Shown here: in pieces, positions 31,939 to 42,032 of the stretch | How the letters are laid out: every line of letters begins with the position of its first letter | Position numbering within the stretch: the first letter of the stretch is position 1 | Assembly (NCBI RefSeq): GCF_004801375.1 | Contig: NZ_SSNZ01000008.1 | Location: forward strand, 62,001-126,000 | DNA from: Flavobacterium supellecticarium | GTDB taxonomy: Bacteria; Bacteroidota; Bacteroidia; Flavobacteriales; Flavobacteriaceae | Length of the DNA: 64,000 nucleotides | Reading direction: 5' to 3' | The notes under the pieces: generated by a model | Seen by the model: only the letters and a program-made list of their open reading frames with translations | Database searches by the model: none | Told to the model about the DNA's origin: nothing | Position numbers and translations under genes: made by a program

Positions 31939-34848
31939 ATGAAGTACAATCCAAATCAAATTGAAGCCAAATGGCAAAAGTACTGGTCCGAAAACCAGAC
32001 CTTTAAAGCAGCGAACGATTCCGCGAAGCCAAAGTATTTTGTGTTAGATATGTTTCCGTATCCATCGGGAGCGGGACTGCATGTTGGGCATCCGCTGGGC
32101 TATATCGCGTCTGATATTTATGCGCGCTACAAACGTCACAAAGGATTCAATGTGTTACATCCGCAGGGGTATGACAGTTTCGGATTGCCGGCCGAGCAAT
32201 ATGCGATTCAAACCGGACAACATCCTGAAAAAACAACCAAAGAAAACATCGCCCGTTACCGCGAGCAATTGGATAAAATCGGGTTTTCATTCGACTGGAG
32301 CCGCGAAGTACGTACTTCCAATCCGGACTATTACAAATGGACACAGTGGATTTTTATCCAATTATTCAATTCCTGGTATAATAACGACAGCGATAAGGCG
32401 GAAGACATCAGTACGCTAACCGCTATTTTTGAAAAGGAAGGAAATGCGACGGTTAATGCGGTTTGTGATGAGGCCATCGTACCGTTTACAGCGGCGCAAT
32501 GGAACGCTTTTTCGAAAGAAGAACAAGAAAAAATCTTGCTACAATACCGATTGACGTATTTGGCGGAAACCGAAGTAAACTGGTGTCCGGCTTTGGGAAC
32601 GGTATTGGCAAATGATGAAATTATAAACGGTGTATCCGAACGTGGCGGTCACCCGGTGATTCGTAAAAAAATGACCCAGTGGAGTATGCGTATTTCGGCT
32701 TATGCCGAGCGTTTGCTACAAGGATTGGAAACGATCGACTGGAGCGAAAGTATTAAGGAAAGTCAGCGGAACTGGATCGGGAAATCGGTTGGAGCTGCGG
32801 TGACATTTAATTTAAAAGGACATGACGAGAAAGTAGCCGTTTTTACGACGCGTCCTGATACTATTTTTGGTGTTACGTTTATGACATTAGCACCGGAACA
32901 CGAACTGGTCACTAAAATCACAACACCGGAACAAAAACAAGCGGTGGATGCCTATATTGAAGCTACGGCAAAACGTAGTGAAAGAGATCGTATGGCCGAT
33001 GTGAAAACCATTTCGGGCGTATTTACCGGAGCTTATGCCGAGCATCCGTTTACCAAAGAACCGATTCCGGTTTGGATTGGCGATTATGTTTTGGCGGGTT
33101 ACGGAACCGGAGCTGTAATGGCCGTACCATGTGGTGACGAACGGGATTACGCGTTTGCGAAACATTTCGGTATTCCGATTAAAAACATCTTCGAAGGTGT
33201 GGATATTTCGGAAACAGCCTACTCCGACAAAGAAAATACAGTTATAGCCGATTCGGATTTTCTGAACGGTTTAGATTATAAAAAAGCGACCCAAAAAGCG
33301 ATTGAAGCTTTGGAACAATTGGGACAAGGGAAAGGTAAAACCAACTACCGTTTGCGTGATGCGGTATTCTCCAGACAACGTTATTGGGGTGAGCCTTTCC
33401 CGGTATATTATGTAAACGATTTGCCGCAAATGATCGAAACGGAACATTTGCCAATCGTATTACCGGAAGTGGAAAAATATTTGCCAACCGAAGACGGACA
33501 ACCGCCATTAGGAAACGCAACGGTTTGGGCCTGGGATACTGCGAACCATAAAGTAGTGAGCAATGATTTAATTGATCATGTAACGGTATTCCCATTGGAA
33601 TTAAACACCATGCCGGGTTGGGCGGGAAGCTCGTGGTATTGGATGCGTTATATGGATACGCATAACAATGAGGCGTTTGCTTCGGAAGAGGCCTTACAAT
33701 ATTGGGAAAATGTCGACTTGTATATCGGTGGAAGCGAACACGCAACCGGTCACTTGTTGTATTCCCGTTTTTGGAATAAATTCTTAAAAGACAAAGGATT
33801 TGCACCAACGGAAGAGCCGTTTAAAAAATTGATCAATCAAGGGATGATTTTAGGGACGAGTGCGTTTGTATATCGTTTTACGATGGGTACGGACGTGTTG
33901 TTCGCTTCTAAGAATTTTATTGTTGAAAAAGACGGGCAGCCGGGTGTTTATGTAGCATTCGACAGCGCTCAAAATAAATATATAATCACAGAGCAGGAAT
34001 CGGATTTTGTACCGGTATTAAAAATCCATGCCGATGTAAATCTGGTAAATGCCTCGGATGAATTGGATATCGATGCGTTTAAAAATCACGCTTTATATCA
34101 GGATTATAAAAATTCCCAGTTTATTGCGAACGAAAACGGTAAGTATATCGTAGGTCGCGAAGTGGAAAAAATGTCCAAATCGAAATACAATGTCGTAAAC
34201 CCGGATGATATTTGCGAACAATACGGCGCGGATACCTTGCGTTTGTACGAAATGTTTTTAGGGCCATTGGAACAGGCAAAACCGTGGAATACAGCCGGAA
34301 TTACCGGAGTATCCGGATTTTTGAAAAAACTATGGCGTTTGTATTTCGACGATAACGGACTGATTGTAACCGATAACGAGCCGAGTAAAGAAGCGTTAAA
34401 AACCCTACATAAAACGATCAAAAAGGTACAGGAAGATATCGAGAACTTCTCGTTTAATACGTCTGTGTCCGGATTTATGATCGCGGTAAACGAATTGTCA
34501 GCGGCCAAATGTAACGAACGCGCTATTTTAGAACCATTAGCGATCCTGATTTCACCGTATGCACCGCATATCGCAGAAGAATTATGGCAGGCATTAGGCA
34601 ATGAAGGTTCGATTTCGCAAGTACCATTCCCGGTATTCGATGCAAAACACTTAGTGGAAAGCAGTAAAGAATATCCGGTATCGTTTAATGGGAAAATGCG
34701 TTTTAAAATCGAATTGCCAATGGATCTGACAGCGGCCGAAATCGAAAAAATCATTTTAGCTGACGAACGTACGATTGCACAGCTAAATGGAAACGCACCG
34801 AAAAAAGTAGTAATTGTTCCGGGTAAGATTATCAATTTGGTAGGATAA
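31939..34848 (+). CDS. leuS: Leucyl-tRNA synthetase
   Basis: 969 residues, class I. The HIGH-type motif is in FPYPSGAGLHVGHPLGY, the CP1 editing domain includes AVFTTRPDTIFGVTFMTLAP, and the KMSKS loop EKMSKSKYNVVNPDD is at about 743-757. The length exceeds the typical ~870, with inserts near residues 155-190 (DKAEDISTLTAIFEKEGN) and before KMSKS; Bacteroidota LeuS are usually of this longer size. Confidence 0.96.
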   Translation: MKYNPNQIEAKWQKYWSENQTFKAANDSAKPKYFVLDMFPYPSGAGLHVGHPLGYIASDIYARYKRHKGFNVLHPQGYDSFGLPAEQYAIQTGQHPEKTTKENIARYREQLDKIGFSFDWSREVRTSNPDYYKWTQWIFIQLFNSWYNNDSDKAEDISTLTAIFEKEGNATVNAVCDEAIVPFTAAQWNAFSKEEQEKILLQYRLTYLAETEVNWCPALGTVLANDEIINGVSERGGHPVIRKKMTQWSMRISAYAERLLQGLETIDWSESIKESQRNWIGKSVGAAVTFNLKGHDEKVAVFTTRPDTIFGVTFMTLAPEHELVTKITTPEQKQAVDAYIEATAKRSERDRMADVKTISGVFTGAYAEHPFTKEPIPVWIGDYVLAGYGTGAVMAVPCGDERDYAFAKHFGIPIKNIFEGVDISETAYSDKENTVIADSDFLNGLDYKKATQKAIEALEQLGQGKGKTNYRLRDAVFSRQRYWGEPFPVYYVNDLPQMIETEHLPIVLPEVEKYLPTEDGQPPLGNATVWAWDTANHKVVSNDLIDHVTVFPLELNTMPGWAGSSWYWMRYMDTHNNEAFASEEALQYWENVDLYIGGSEHATGHLLYSRFWNKFLKDKGFAPTEEPFKKLINQGMILGTSAFVYRFTMGTDVLFASKNFIVEKDGQPGVYVAFDSAQNKYIITEQESDFVPVLKIHADVNLVNASDELDIDAFKNHALYQDYKNSQFIANENGKYIVGREVEKMSKSKYNVVNPDDICEQYGADTLRLYEMFLGPLEQAKPWNTAGITGVSGFLKKLWRLYFDDNGLIVTDNEPSKEALKTLHKTIKKVQEDIENFSFNTSVSGFMIAVNELSAAKCNERAILEPLAILISPYAPHIAEELWQALGNEGSISQVPFPVFDAKHLVESSKEYPVSFNGKMRFKIELPMDLTAAEIEKIILADERTIAQLNGNAPKKVVIVPGKIINLVG

Positions 34849-34945
34849 TTCACCTGACAAAATAGCATATTTTGTTAACGGAACGCTAATTGGCGCGTAG
34901 TTTGCTATTCTTTTTGGTATATTTAGAAAACTAAAAAGAGAGAAC

Positions 34946-35641
34946 ATGTTAGGATATTATGTTTTATTAGGAGCAATTGCTTTAGTAAGTTGGATTGTTA
35001 GTAACAGGCTAAAGAGTAAATTCGAAGAATACTCGAAAATACATTTGCGTAACGGGATGTCCGGAGCGGAAATAGCCGAAAAAATGCTGGCAGACAACGG
35101 AATTTACGACGTAAAAGTGATTTCAACTCCGGGACGTTTAACCGATCATTATAATCCGGTTGATAAAACGGTAAACCTGAGTGAAGCGGTATACAACCAA
35201 CGTAATGCGGCGGCGGCGGCAGTAGCGGCCCACGAATGTGGACACGCGGTACAACACGCCACGGCCTATAGTATGTTGCAAATGCGTTCCAAAATGGTAC
35301 CGATTGTTAATGTAGCTTCCGGAATGTCACAATGGTTAATCGTTGGTGGTTTGATTTTGGGCGCGGCGGCCAAAGTAGGATTCGGATTTTATATTGCTAT
35401 TTTGGGATTGATCTTAATGGGGCTTGCAACGGCATTTAGTTTTATCACCTTACCGGTAGAATACGACGCCAGTAACAGAGCGTTGGCCTGGTTGAAAAAC
35501 AAAAACATGTTAAGTCAGCAGGAATATGCCGGAGCGGAAGATGCCTTAAAATGGGCGGCGAGAACCTATGTGGTAGCAGCTATCGGTGCATTAGCCTCCT
35601 TATTATATTGGGCTTTTCAGGTTTTTGGAAGAAGAGACTAA
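34946..35641 (+). CDS. Zinc metallopeptidase, YugP/DUF2268-like membrane type
   Basis: 231 residues with an N-terminal membrane helix (LGYYVLLGAIALVSWIV), zinc-binding HECGHAVQH at 96-104, and three later hydrophobic segments. This fits the YugP (peptidase membrane zinc) family. The physiological substrate is unknown. Single gene between leuS and a bidirectional terminator. Confidence 0.88.
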   Translation: MLGYYVLLGAIALVSWIVSNRLKSKFEEYSKIHLRNGMSGAEIAEKMLADNGIYDVKVISTPGRLTDHYNPVDKTVNLSEAVYNQRNAAAAAVAAHECGHAVQHATAYSMLQMRSKMVPIVNVASGMSQWLIVGGLILGAAAKVGFGFYIAILGLILMGLATAFSFITLPVEYDASNRALAWLKNKNMLSQQEYAGAEDALKWAARTYVVAAIGALASLLYWAFQVFGRRD

Positions 35642-35660
35642 AACAATAGTAATACGATAA

Positions 35661-35690
35661 AAAAATCCGGTGCGAAAGCACCGGATTTTT
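35661..35690. terminator. Bidirectional terminator with GAAA tetraloop
   Basis: A perfect stem AAAAATCCGGTGC/GCACCGGATTTTT closed by GAAA, between the convergent zinc peptidase and Lrp genes. Confidence 0.93.
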
Positions 35691-35694
35691 TGTT

Positions 35695-36165
35695 TTATAA
35701 CTGTATTTGGCGTTCGATTTGCTGATCCAGTGAGATAAATGTTTCGGTTCGGGAAACGCCTTCAATGGCCTGGATTTTTTTGTTGAGTAATTGCATCAGA
35801 TGTTCGTTATCGTGACAAATCAATTTGATCAAAATACTCCAGTTTCCGGTGGTGTAGTGGCATTCCAATACTTCCGGTATCTTTTTTAACTCCCGAACAG
35901 CTTCCGGATTTCGGGATGCTTTGTCCAGATAAATACCCACAAAGGCCATTGTGCTGTATCCTAATATTTTGTGACTTACGGTAAAACGGGAACCGGTTAT
36001 CACACCGGCCTGTTCCAGTTTTCGCAATCGCTGGTGAATGGCCGCACCGGAAATACCAATCTTACTGGCAATTTGTAATATCGGTTTTCGGGCATCTTCC
36101 ATTAGGTAACGCAGGATCTCCTTGTCGATACCGTCCATTTCAACTTGTAAGGAATTAAGCTTCAT
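35695..36165 (-). CDS. Lrp/AsnC family transcriptional regulator
   Basis: 156 residues. N-terminal helix-turn-helix (IDKEILRYLMEDARKPI, ASKIGISGAAIHQRLRKLEQ) and C-terminal RAM domain (LECHYTTGNWSILIKLICHD). It lies just downstream of the saccharopine-dehydrogenase-like gene, separated by a terminator. Amino-acid-responsive control of neighbouring metabolism is plausible but not shown. Confidence 0.92.
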   Translation of the reverse strand: MKLNSLQVEMDGIDKEILRYLMEDARKPILQIASKIGISGAAIHQRLRKLEQAGVITGSRFTVSHKILGYSTMAFVGIYLDKASRNPEAVRELKKIPEVLECHYTTGNWSILIKLICHDNEHLMQLLNKKIQAIEGVSRTETFISLDQQIERQIQL

Positions 36166-36216
36166 TTAAAATAAATTTATAGCTAAAGTTACAAAATGAA
36201 ATAGAAATTGAAATAA

Positions 36217-36246
36217 AAAAGCCTGATTTTCGAAAATCAGGCTTTT
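36217..36246 (-). terminator. Terminator after the saccharopine-dehydrogenase-like gene
   Basis: A perfect palindrome AAAAGCCTGATTTTC/GAAAATCAGGCTTTT followed on the minus strand by TTAT, 4 nt after the stop. Confidence 0.9.
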
Positions 36247-36250
36247 GCTA

Positions 36251-37603
36251 TTATTTATATCCCTTGTACGGAACGTCTTTTTCTTTAAAAATAACACCGT
36301 ATTCTTCCAACTCTTTTAAAATCGGAAGGTAAACCTCCTTGTTTAACGGAAGTTGTACACCCGGCGTTGTAATATTTCCGTTTAAGATCTGTAGTGTAGC
36401 CATCGCTACCGGTAATCCAACGGTTTTTGCCATCGATGTATACGTCTGATCGTCGCCAATACAAACCATTGTAGCGTCAATTTGTTTCTTTTCGCCGTTT
36501 ACTTCATAGCCAAATTTGTGATACATCACAATCATATCTTTGTCGTCCGGTTCCAAAGTCCAGCTATCGGTCAGGATTTTTTCAAGAATCTGAGCCGGAG
36601 TAGCATTTTTCAGTCCGATGATTTTGTTGGCATTAAACAAATCCAATTCCAGTAATTTATCCCAAACCACATCATCCTGATCGATTTTTAAAACATGACG
36701 CAATTTGATTTCAACGGAATCCGTAGGGTGATACGGTAAAAACAAATTCACAAACTCACGGTAATTCATTGTTTCAGAATTATCGATCGCATACGAATCG
36801 TCGGTCATTCCCAATTGTACAAACATATCCCAGGCTCTGGAATAGCCTACACGTCGGATCGTTCCGCGGAAAACCGTCAAGGCATTGTCTAATCCGTAAA
36901 CACTTCTGTATTTTAAGGAATCGCGGTTGGCATAACCTTCAAAACGTCCATAACCTTCCACTTCCAAAAATTCAGTCCTTCTAAAAAGCTTGTGGTATGG
37001 AATGTATTTGTAGGTACCTTCCTGAATAAACTTTGCAGCACCACCTTGGCCGGCCAAAACGACGTTACGCGGATTCCAGGTAAATTTATAATTCCATAAG
37101 TTGGTGTCCGATTCCGGTGCTACCAATCCGCCGCAAAACGATTCGAAAAGAATTACATTTCCGTTTTTTTCACGGATTTCATCCAGTACTTTCATCGCAC
37201 TCATATGATCGATTCCCGGATCCAATCCGATTTCGTTCATAAAAACAAGATTATTGGCAATGGCTGCCTCGTTTAGTTCCTGCATCGCATCCGAAATATA
37301 AGATGCGGTAACCATATGTTTTTTATAGGTAATACAGTCTTTGGCTACTTCAATATGTAAAAAAGCCGGAAGCATCGAGATTACGATATCGGCTTTTTGA
37401 ATTTCCGCTTTGCGTTGTGCTTCGTTATGGATGTCGAAAGCAATAGCAGTGGCTCTTGGGTGATTGTTAGTTTTCTTTTCTGCTAATTCTAAAGATAAAT
37501 CGCCGATGGTAAGGTGTAAATTTTCCTGTTCCGATTTATCCAGTAAATATTTTATGAGCGACGAAGCCGAGCGACCGGCTCCGATAATTAAAATATGTCT
37601 CAT
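36251..37603 (-). CDS. Saccharopine dehydrogenase family protein
   Basis: 450 residues. An N-terminal Rossmann fold (HILIIGAGRSASSLIKYLL), then NEIGLDPGIDHMSAMKVLDE and a C-terminal domain typical of the LYS9-like enzymes of Bacteroidota (ESDTNLWNYKFTWNPRNV). The reaction is probably NAD(P)-dependent oxidation in lysine catabolism or a related step. It overlaps no other gene; Lrp regulator next door. Confidence 0.88.
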   Translation of the reverse strand: MRHILIIGAGRSASSLIKYLLDKSEQENLHLTIGDLSLELAEKKTNNHPRATAIAFDIHNEAQRKAEIQKADIVISMLPAFLHIEVAKDCITYKKHMVTASYISDAMQELNEAAIANNLVFMNEIGLDPGIDHMSAMKVLDEIREKNGNVILFESFCGGLVAPESDTNLWNYKFTWNPRNVVLAGQGGAAKFIQEGTYKYIPYHKLFRRTEFLEVEGYGRFEGYANRDSLKYRSVYGLDNALTVFRGTIRRVGYSRAWDMFVQLGMTDDSYAIDNSETMNYREFVNLFLPYHPTDSVEIKLRHVLKIDQDDVVWDKLLELDLFNANKIIGLKNATPAQILEKILTDSWTLEPDDKDMIVMYHKFGYEVNGEKKQIDATMVCIGDDQTYTSMAKTVGLPVAMATLQILNGNITTPGVQLPLNKEVYLPILKELEEYGVIFKEKDVPYKGYK

Positions 37604-37706
37604 GCTGGTTGTTTGTTTTAAAAAGTCTACGAAAATATGAATTTGTTATTTTCTTTAAAAATATAAAAGATGATTAATGTCATTATTTAACTTTTTAAAA
37701 TAATGC

Positions 37707-37714
37707 TACCTTTG
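37707..37714 (+). promoter_or_regulatory. Predicted -7 box of the DUF423 gene
   Basis: TACCTTTG matches TAnnTTTG and lies 18 nt before ATG 37733, inside the longer ORF frame that starts at 37703, so 37733 is the better start. Confidence 0.6.
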
Positions 37715-37732
37715 ATAGGAAATAAATACACG

Positions 37733-38128
37733 ATGGATAGAAAAACAATTGCAGCGGCTGCTATAATGGGAGCTGTCGCTATAATATTAGGGGCTTTTGG
37801 AGCACACGGACTGAAAAAGGTGCTGGATGAAACACAATTGGCAACTTTCGAAACAGGAGTGCGATACCAGATGTACCATGCCATATTCTTATTATTTGTA
37901 GGAATGACAACATTGACAACGGAAAAGGTCAAAAAGACCATTTGTTATCTTACGGTTATCGGAGTGTTGTTTTTTTCGGGATCTATTTATTTGCTGGCGA
38001 CGAGTACGGCAACCGGGATCGATTTTAAATTTTTAGGACCGATAACCCCAATTGGCGGGCTTTTGATGATCCTGGCCTGGTTGCTCCTTTTTGTACAGGT
38101 AATCAGGAAAAAGCATAATATTTATTAA
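37733..38128 (+). CDS. DUF423 membrane protein
   Basis: 131 residues from ATG 37733 with four hydrophobic segments. The family signature is clear: GAVAIILGAFGAHGLKKVL, FETGVRYQMYHAIFLLFVG and LGPITPIGGLLMILAWLLL. The start at 37703 is rejected because a promoter box lies just after it. Function of the family is not established. Confidence 0.88.
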   Translation: MDRKTIAAAAIMGAVAIILGAFGAHGLKKVLDETQLATFETGVRYQMYHAIFLLFVGMTTLTTEKVKKTICYLTVIGVLFFSGSIYLLATSTATGIDFKFLGPITPIGGLLMILAWLLLFVQVIRKKHNIY

Positions 38129-38155
38129 AAAAAAATTATTCTAAAATTAAATTTT

Positions 38156-38163
38156 TACTTTTG
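38156..38163 (+). promoter_or_regulatory. Predicted -7 box of pckA
   Basis: TACTTTTG matches TAnnTTTG, 35 nt before the pckA ATG. Confidence 0.55.
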
Positions 38164-38198
38164 CGTTCTTAAATAACAAAACAACACATTTTTAAGTT

Positions 38199-39812
38199 AT
38201 GAATGTTACGAATATAATTTCATTAGAAAAATACGGGATCAAGGACACGGTTGAGATTATTTATAATCCGTCTTACGATCACCTATATAATGAAGAATTA
38301 AATACGGAGCTGGAAGGATTCGAGAAGGGGCAGTTGACAGAACTTGGTGCCGTTAACGTTATGACGGGTGTATTTACGGGAAGATCTCCTAAAGACAAAT
38401 ACATTGTTAAAGACGATATTACAAAAGATACCATTTGGTGGACATCAGAAAAAGCAGTTAACGATAACAAACCAATTTCTCAGGATACCTGGAATGCTTT
38501 AAAAGAGACTACAGTAAGCCAGCTTTCCGGAAAGAAATTATATGTTGTAGATGCTTTTTGTGGCGCTAACGAAAACACACGATTAAAAGTGCGTTTTATT
38601 ATGGAAGTGGCATGGCAGGCGCATTTTGTAAAAAATATGTTTATCCGTCCAACGGAAGCGGAACTTGAAAACTTTGGAGAACCGGATTTCGTAGTAATGA
38701 ATGGTTCTAAAGCAACTTTCAAAGATTATGCGGCACACGGATTAAACTCAGAAGTGTATATCGCTTTTAACCTTACCGAAAAAATTCAGTTAATTGGAGG
38801 AACCTGGTATGGTGGTGAGATGAAAAAAGGACTGTTCTCGATGATGAACTACTACCTTCCGTTACAGGGAATCGCTTCAATGCACTGTTCTGCTAATAAA
38901 GGAAAAGAGGGTGATGTAGCGGTATTCTTCGGATTATCCGGAACAGGAAAAACAACGTTGTCAACCGATCCGAAACGGGAATTAATCGGAGACGATGAGC
39001 ACGGATGGGATAACGAAGGTGTGTTTAACTTCGAAGGAGGTTGTTATGCGAAAACAATCGACTTAAGTAAGGAAAACGAACCGGATATTTTTAATGCGAT
39101 CCGTAAAGATGCATTGTTGGAAAATGTTACGGTAGATGCTGATGGTAAAATTGACTTTAAAGATGGTTCTGTAACACAAAACACACGTGTTTCATATCCG
39201 ATCTATCATATTGATAATATTGTAAAACCAGTATCGAAAGCCGGACACGCTTCTAAAGTAATCTTCCTTACGGCAGATGCATTTGGGGTAATGCCGCCAG
39301 TATCCAAATTGACACCGGAACAAACCAAATATTTCTTCTTGTCTGGATTTACTGCAAAACTGGCTGGAACGGAGCGTGGTGTAACACAACCGGAGCCAAC
39401 TTTCTCAGCTTGTTTTGGAAAAGCATTCTTGTGTTTGCATCCAACGAAATACGGGGAAGAACTGGTTAAGAAAATGGAAGAGCACAATGCAACGGCTTAT
39501 ATGGTAAATACAGGATGGAACGGAACCGGAAAACGTATTTCTATTAAAGATACCCGTGCGATTATCGACAGAATCCTTGACGGATCGATCGAAAAAGCGG
39601 AAACGGCTATCGTTCCGATCTTCAATCTGGAAGTTCCGACAGCATTGGCTGAAGTTAATACAGAGATTCTTGATCCTAGAAATACCTATGCAGATGCGTC
39701 GGAGTGGACAGCAAAAGCTACGGATCTTGCAGGGTTGTTTATTAAGAACTTTGTACAATATACCGATAATGAAGAAGGTAAGAATTTAGTTAAAGCAGGT
39801 CCGCAACTGTAA
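38199..39812 (+). CDS. pckA: Phosphoenolpyruvate carboxykinase (ATP)
   Basis: 537 residues. It converts oxaloacetate and ATP to PEP and CO2 in gluconeogenesis. Signatures: [14 protein letters not shown], the MHCSANKG box, the kinase loop [16 protein letters not shown] (P-loop near 245-252), then [20 protein letters not shown] and [11 protein letters not shown]. Full length, with a strong terminator downstream. Confidence 0.96.
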   Translation: MNVTNIISLEKYGIKDTVEIIYNPSYDHLYNEELNTELEGFEKGQLTELGAVNVMTGVFTGRSPKDKYIVKDDITKDTIWWTSEKAVNDNKPISQDTWNALKETTVSQLSGKKLYVVDAFCGANENTRLKVRFIMEVAWQAHFVKNMFIRPTEAELENFGEPDFVVMNGSKATFKDYAAHGLNSEVYIAFNLTEKIQLIGGTWYGGEMKKGLFSMMNYYLPLQGIASMHCSANKGKEGDVAVFFGLSGTGKTTLSTDPKRELIGDDEHGWDNEGVFNFEGGCYAKTIDLSKENEPDIFNAIRKDALLENVTVDADGKIDFKDGSVTQNTRVSYPIYHIDNIVKPVSKAGHASKVIFLTADAFGVMPPVSKLTPEQTKYFFLSGFTAKLAGTERGVTQPEPTFSACFGKAFLCLHPTKYGEELVKKMEEHNATAYMVNTGWNGTGKRISIKDTRAIIDRILDGSIEKAETAIVPIFNLEVPTALAEVNTEILDPRNTYADASEWTAKATDLAGLFIKNFVQYTDNEEGKNLVKAGPQL

Positions 39813-39834
39813 TTCATCCTTTTTGGAATATAGA

Positions 39835-39864
39835 AAAGCTATCTCGCGAGAGGTAGCTTTTTTT
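39835..39864 (+). terminator. Terminator after pckA
   Basis: Stem AAAGCTATCTC/GAGGTAGCTTT with a GCGA loop and a T-run, 23 nt past the stop. Confidence 0.92.
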
Positions 39865-40440
39865 GTTACAGGTGTAATTTGAACCTTGACTTATGCGTTT
39901 TGTTTGTGATTTTTGAATGTCAGTAGGTGTTAAAAACGTTAATTTTAGGTTATTAATCTGTTGTGTTAACAATTTGTGTAATCCGTAATAAAAATGTAAA
40001 AAAACCGTAATTTTTATCTGTTGTTTCGCAGTATTTTTAAGTGGTTGTTTAAGTAAAAGTATTTTTAATTTTAACAGTTGCTGGAGAGTAAGCAGTGGGC
40101 GGGGCTATGTTGTTGAAATCCAGTTCTGTTGAAATTAAAAGTCGGAATTTAAAAAGTGGAATTAATACAATTATCAAAACACGAACTGAAAAATTCTGAT
40201 ACTTTAGGTCGGCGTATTTAAGTAAAATGGATACGATTTTCCTTGGTTGCAGATTTAAGAATTTCGGTTTTTGTATAATATTGTTTCTAGTAGCTGATAA
40301 TCGGTTTTGCTGATGTTGGTGATGAGAAAAAGATTACATCATAAGAGTTATCCATTCGCTGATTGCTTAAAATGATGGGATTGTAATAGAATAGTCGGAT
40401 CTATCCTTTATATATTCGATTTTGTTTTTTTGAGAGTTTA
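39865..40440. other. Long intergenic region between pckA and hemD
   Basis: About 580 nt, AT-rich, with no ORF of convincing length on either strand. A GC-richer patch near 40080-40110 (GGAGAGTAAGCAGTGGGCG) stands out from its surroundings. A small RNA ending at the 40445 hairpin cannot be excluded, but no known RNA family was recognised. Confidence 0.35.
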
Positions 40441-40444
40441 AAAG

Positions 40445-40476
40445 AAAAAAGCTTCCTTTAAGGAAGCTTTTTTTAT
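40445..40476. terminator. Terminator after hemD, usable in both directions
   Basis: AAAAAAGCTTCC and GGAAGCTTTTTT with a short TTTAA loop, 7 nt past the hemD stop. Confidence 0.9.
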
Positions 40477-40482
40477 TTCGAA

Positions 40483-41241
40483 TTATTTGTCTTTGGATTC
40501 TTTGTTGGCTTTGGTGATGTATTTTTCTAAAGCCATGGTCATCGACGGGGTTTCGGGTGTCGGAGCCATGATGTCAACGCGTAAGCCATGTTCAATAGCT
40601 TCTTTTTGTGTGGTACTTCCAAAAACAGCAATACGGGTGTTGTTTTGTTGGAAATCCGGGAAGTTTTTGAATAAAGATTTGATTCCGGTTGGACTAAAGA
40701 AAGCCAGTACATCGTAATAAACATCCTTTAAGTCGGAAAGATCACTCATAACCGTTCTGTAGAATGTTCCAGGAGTCCAGTCAACTTTTAAATTGTTTAA
40801 AGTCTGTGGTATGTCGGCGTTTAGCTGATCCGATGAAGGAAGTAGGAATTTTTCATCTTTGTATTTTTTAACCAACGGCGATAGGTCGACAAAATCTTTT
40901 TGACCCACATAGATTTTTCGTTTTCTGTAAACGACATATTTTTGTAAATAGAAAGCGATGGCTTCTGACTGGCAAAAATACTTTAAGTCTTCAGGAACTT
41001 TATAACGCATTTCCTCAGCAACTCTGAAAAAGTGATCGACGGAGTTTTTGCTGGTTAGAATGATAGCCGAATAATTGTTTAAATCAATTTTTTGCTGTCT
41101 TACCTCCTTAGCAGGAACGCCCTCTACGTGAATAAATGGTCTAAAGTCGACTTTGATTTTAAGCTTTTGTTGCAGCTCAAAATACGGTGAATTTTCTACT
41201 TTAGGTTCTGGTTGCGAAACCAAGATTGTTTTCACTTTCAT
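40483..41241 (-). CDS. hemD: Uroporphyrinogen-III synthase
   Basis: Start ATG 41241 (MKVKTILVSQPEPK); the longer ORF to 41280 would overlap DUF4271. 252 residues with typical weak HemD signatures: ILTSKNSVDHFF, LLPSSDQLNADIPQTL, YDVLAFFSPTGIKSLF, IAVFGSTTQKEAIEHGLR. It closes hydroxymethylbilane into the haem ring precursor. 20 nt after the DUF4271 gene; this pairing is common in Flavobacteriia. Confidence 0.85.
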   Translation of the reverse strand: MKVKTILVSQPEPKVENSPYFELQQKLKIKVDFRPFIHVEGVPAKEVRQQKIDLNNYSAIILTSKNSVDHFFRVAEEMRYKVPEDLKYFCQSEAIAFYLQKYVVYRKRKIYVGQKDFVDLSPLVKKYKDEKFLLPSSDQLNADIPQTLNNLKVDWTPGTFYRTVMSDLSDLKDVYYDVLAFFSPTGIKSLFKNFPDFQQNNTRIAVFGSTTQKEAIEHGLRVDIMAPTPETPSMTMALEKYITKANKESKDK

Positions 41242-41261
41242 ATTAAAATAATTGTAATGCT

Positions 41262-41927
41262 CTAACTTTTCGTAAACCAATAATACATGAAATAATAGGG
41301 GGCTATTTCAAGAGTGCAAAGATACAAAATAAAATAGAACAGCTTGCTTAGTATGGAATTTTGATAAATCTTTAATGTTAGTGCATAAGTTGCTATGTTT
41401 ATTACTAAAATAGTAATGATAATCCCTAAAATTAAATTTTTTGATGGGAAATCGTTATAGAAAAGGACTAAATTGAGGGGTAGAACGAGTAATCCGATGT
41501 AGGTTCGGTAGTTAACTTTTTGTAAATTAAACTGCTCATTAAACTCTTCAATGTTAAATGAAGTGGCAATAATCTTTTCGATCAGGTATTTGGACAGGAT
41601 AAATACCCCCAAAAGCGTGATAATCTGAATATAGGAAATCCAGTTGGTTTTGGTGGTATAACCGTAATAACTCAGGATGATTTGAATCAGGAATGCAAAG
41701 GAGATTAATTGTATCAGAAACATAGAAATAGTGAACCAGCTTTGCATGTTTCCGCTATCCTTGTAAATCTTAATGTATTTGTCGGATATTCCCAGTCGGA
41801 TAAATTCGTTAAAACGGACTTCAAATATGGTTTTGTTAATAGCCAGTAAAACAAAGCACAGTACAAACAGTACGGTTGCCCAGTCTTTGTTTTCGACGAC
41901 TCTTTCGGTAAATAATAGATCCATCAT
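41262..41927 (-). CDS. DUF4271 membrane protein
   Basis: 221 residues from ATG 41927 (or 41924) with about six transmembrane helices (WATVLFVLCFVLLAINKTIF, MFLIQLISFAFLIQIILSYY, LILGIIITILVINIATYAL). An upstream extension to 42020 crosses the divergent promoter and is rejected. The family is associated with hemD in Bacteroidota; function unknown. Confidence 0.82.
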   Translation of the reverse strand: MMDLLFTERVVENKDWATVLFVLCFVLLAINKTIFEVRFNEFIRLGISDKYIKIYKDSGNMQSWFTISMFLIQLISFAFLIQIILSYYGYTTKTNWISYIQIITLLGVFILSKYLIEKIIATSFNIEEFNEQFNLQKVNYRTYIGLLVLPLNLVLFYNDFPSKNLILGIIITILVINIATYALTLKIYQNSILSKLFYFILYLCTLEIAPYYFMYYWFTKS

Positions 41928-42005
41928 AATGCCTGTAAAAGTACTAATTTTTAAGTGGAATATTTTTATTATACTTTTATTATGAAACAACCATTGGAAA
42001 TAGTG

Positions 42006-42013
42006 TATTTTTG
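42006..42013 (+). promoter_or_regulatory. Predicted -7 box of the glycosyltransferase-dihydroorotase operon
   Basis: TATTTTTG matches TAnnTTTG, 19 nt before ATG 42033. Confidence 0.55.
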
Positions 42014-42032
42014 CAGGCAAATTTAGTTAAAA

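Noticed and set aside
33242..33808. 188-codon minus-strand ORF inside leuS
   Set aside because: Antisense shadow of a universally conserved synthetase.
34104..34868. 254-codon minus-strand ORF across the leuS 3' end
   Set aside because: Antisense to conserved LeuS coding sequence, with no domain.
40080..40110. 6S RNA candidate in the pckA-hemD gap
   Set aside because: I could not draw the long bulged hairpin expected for 6S RNA.
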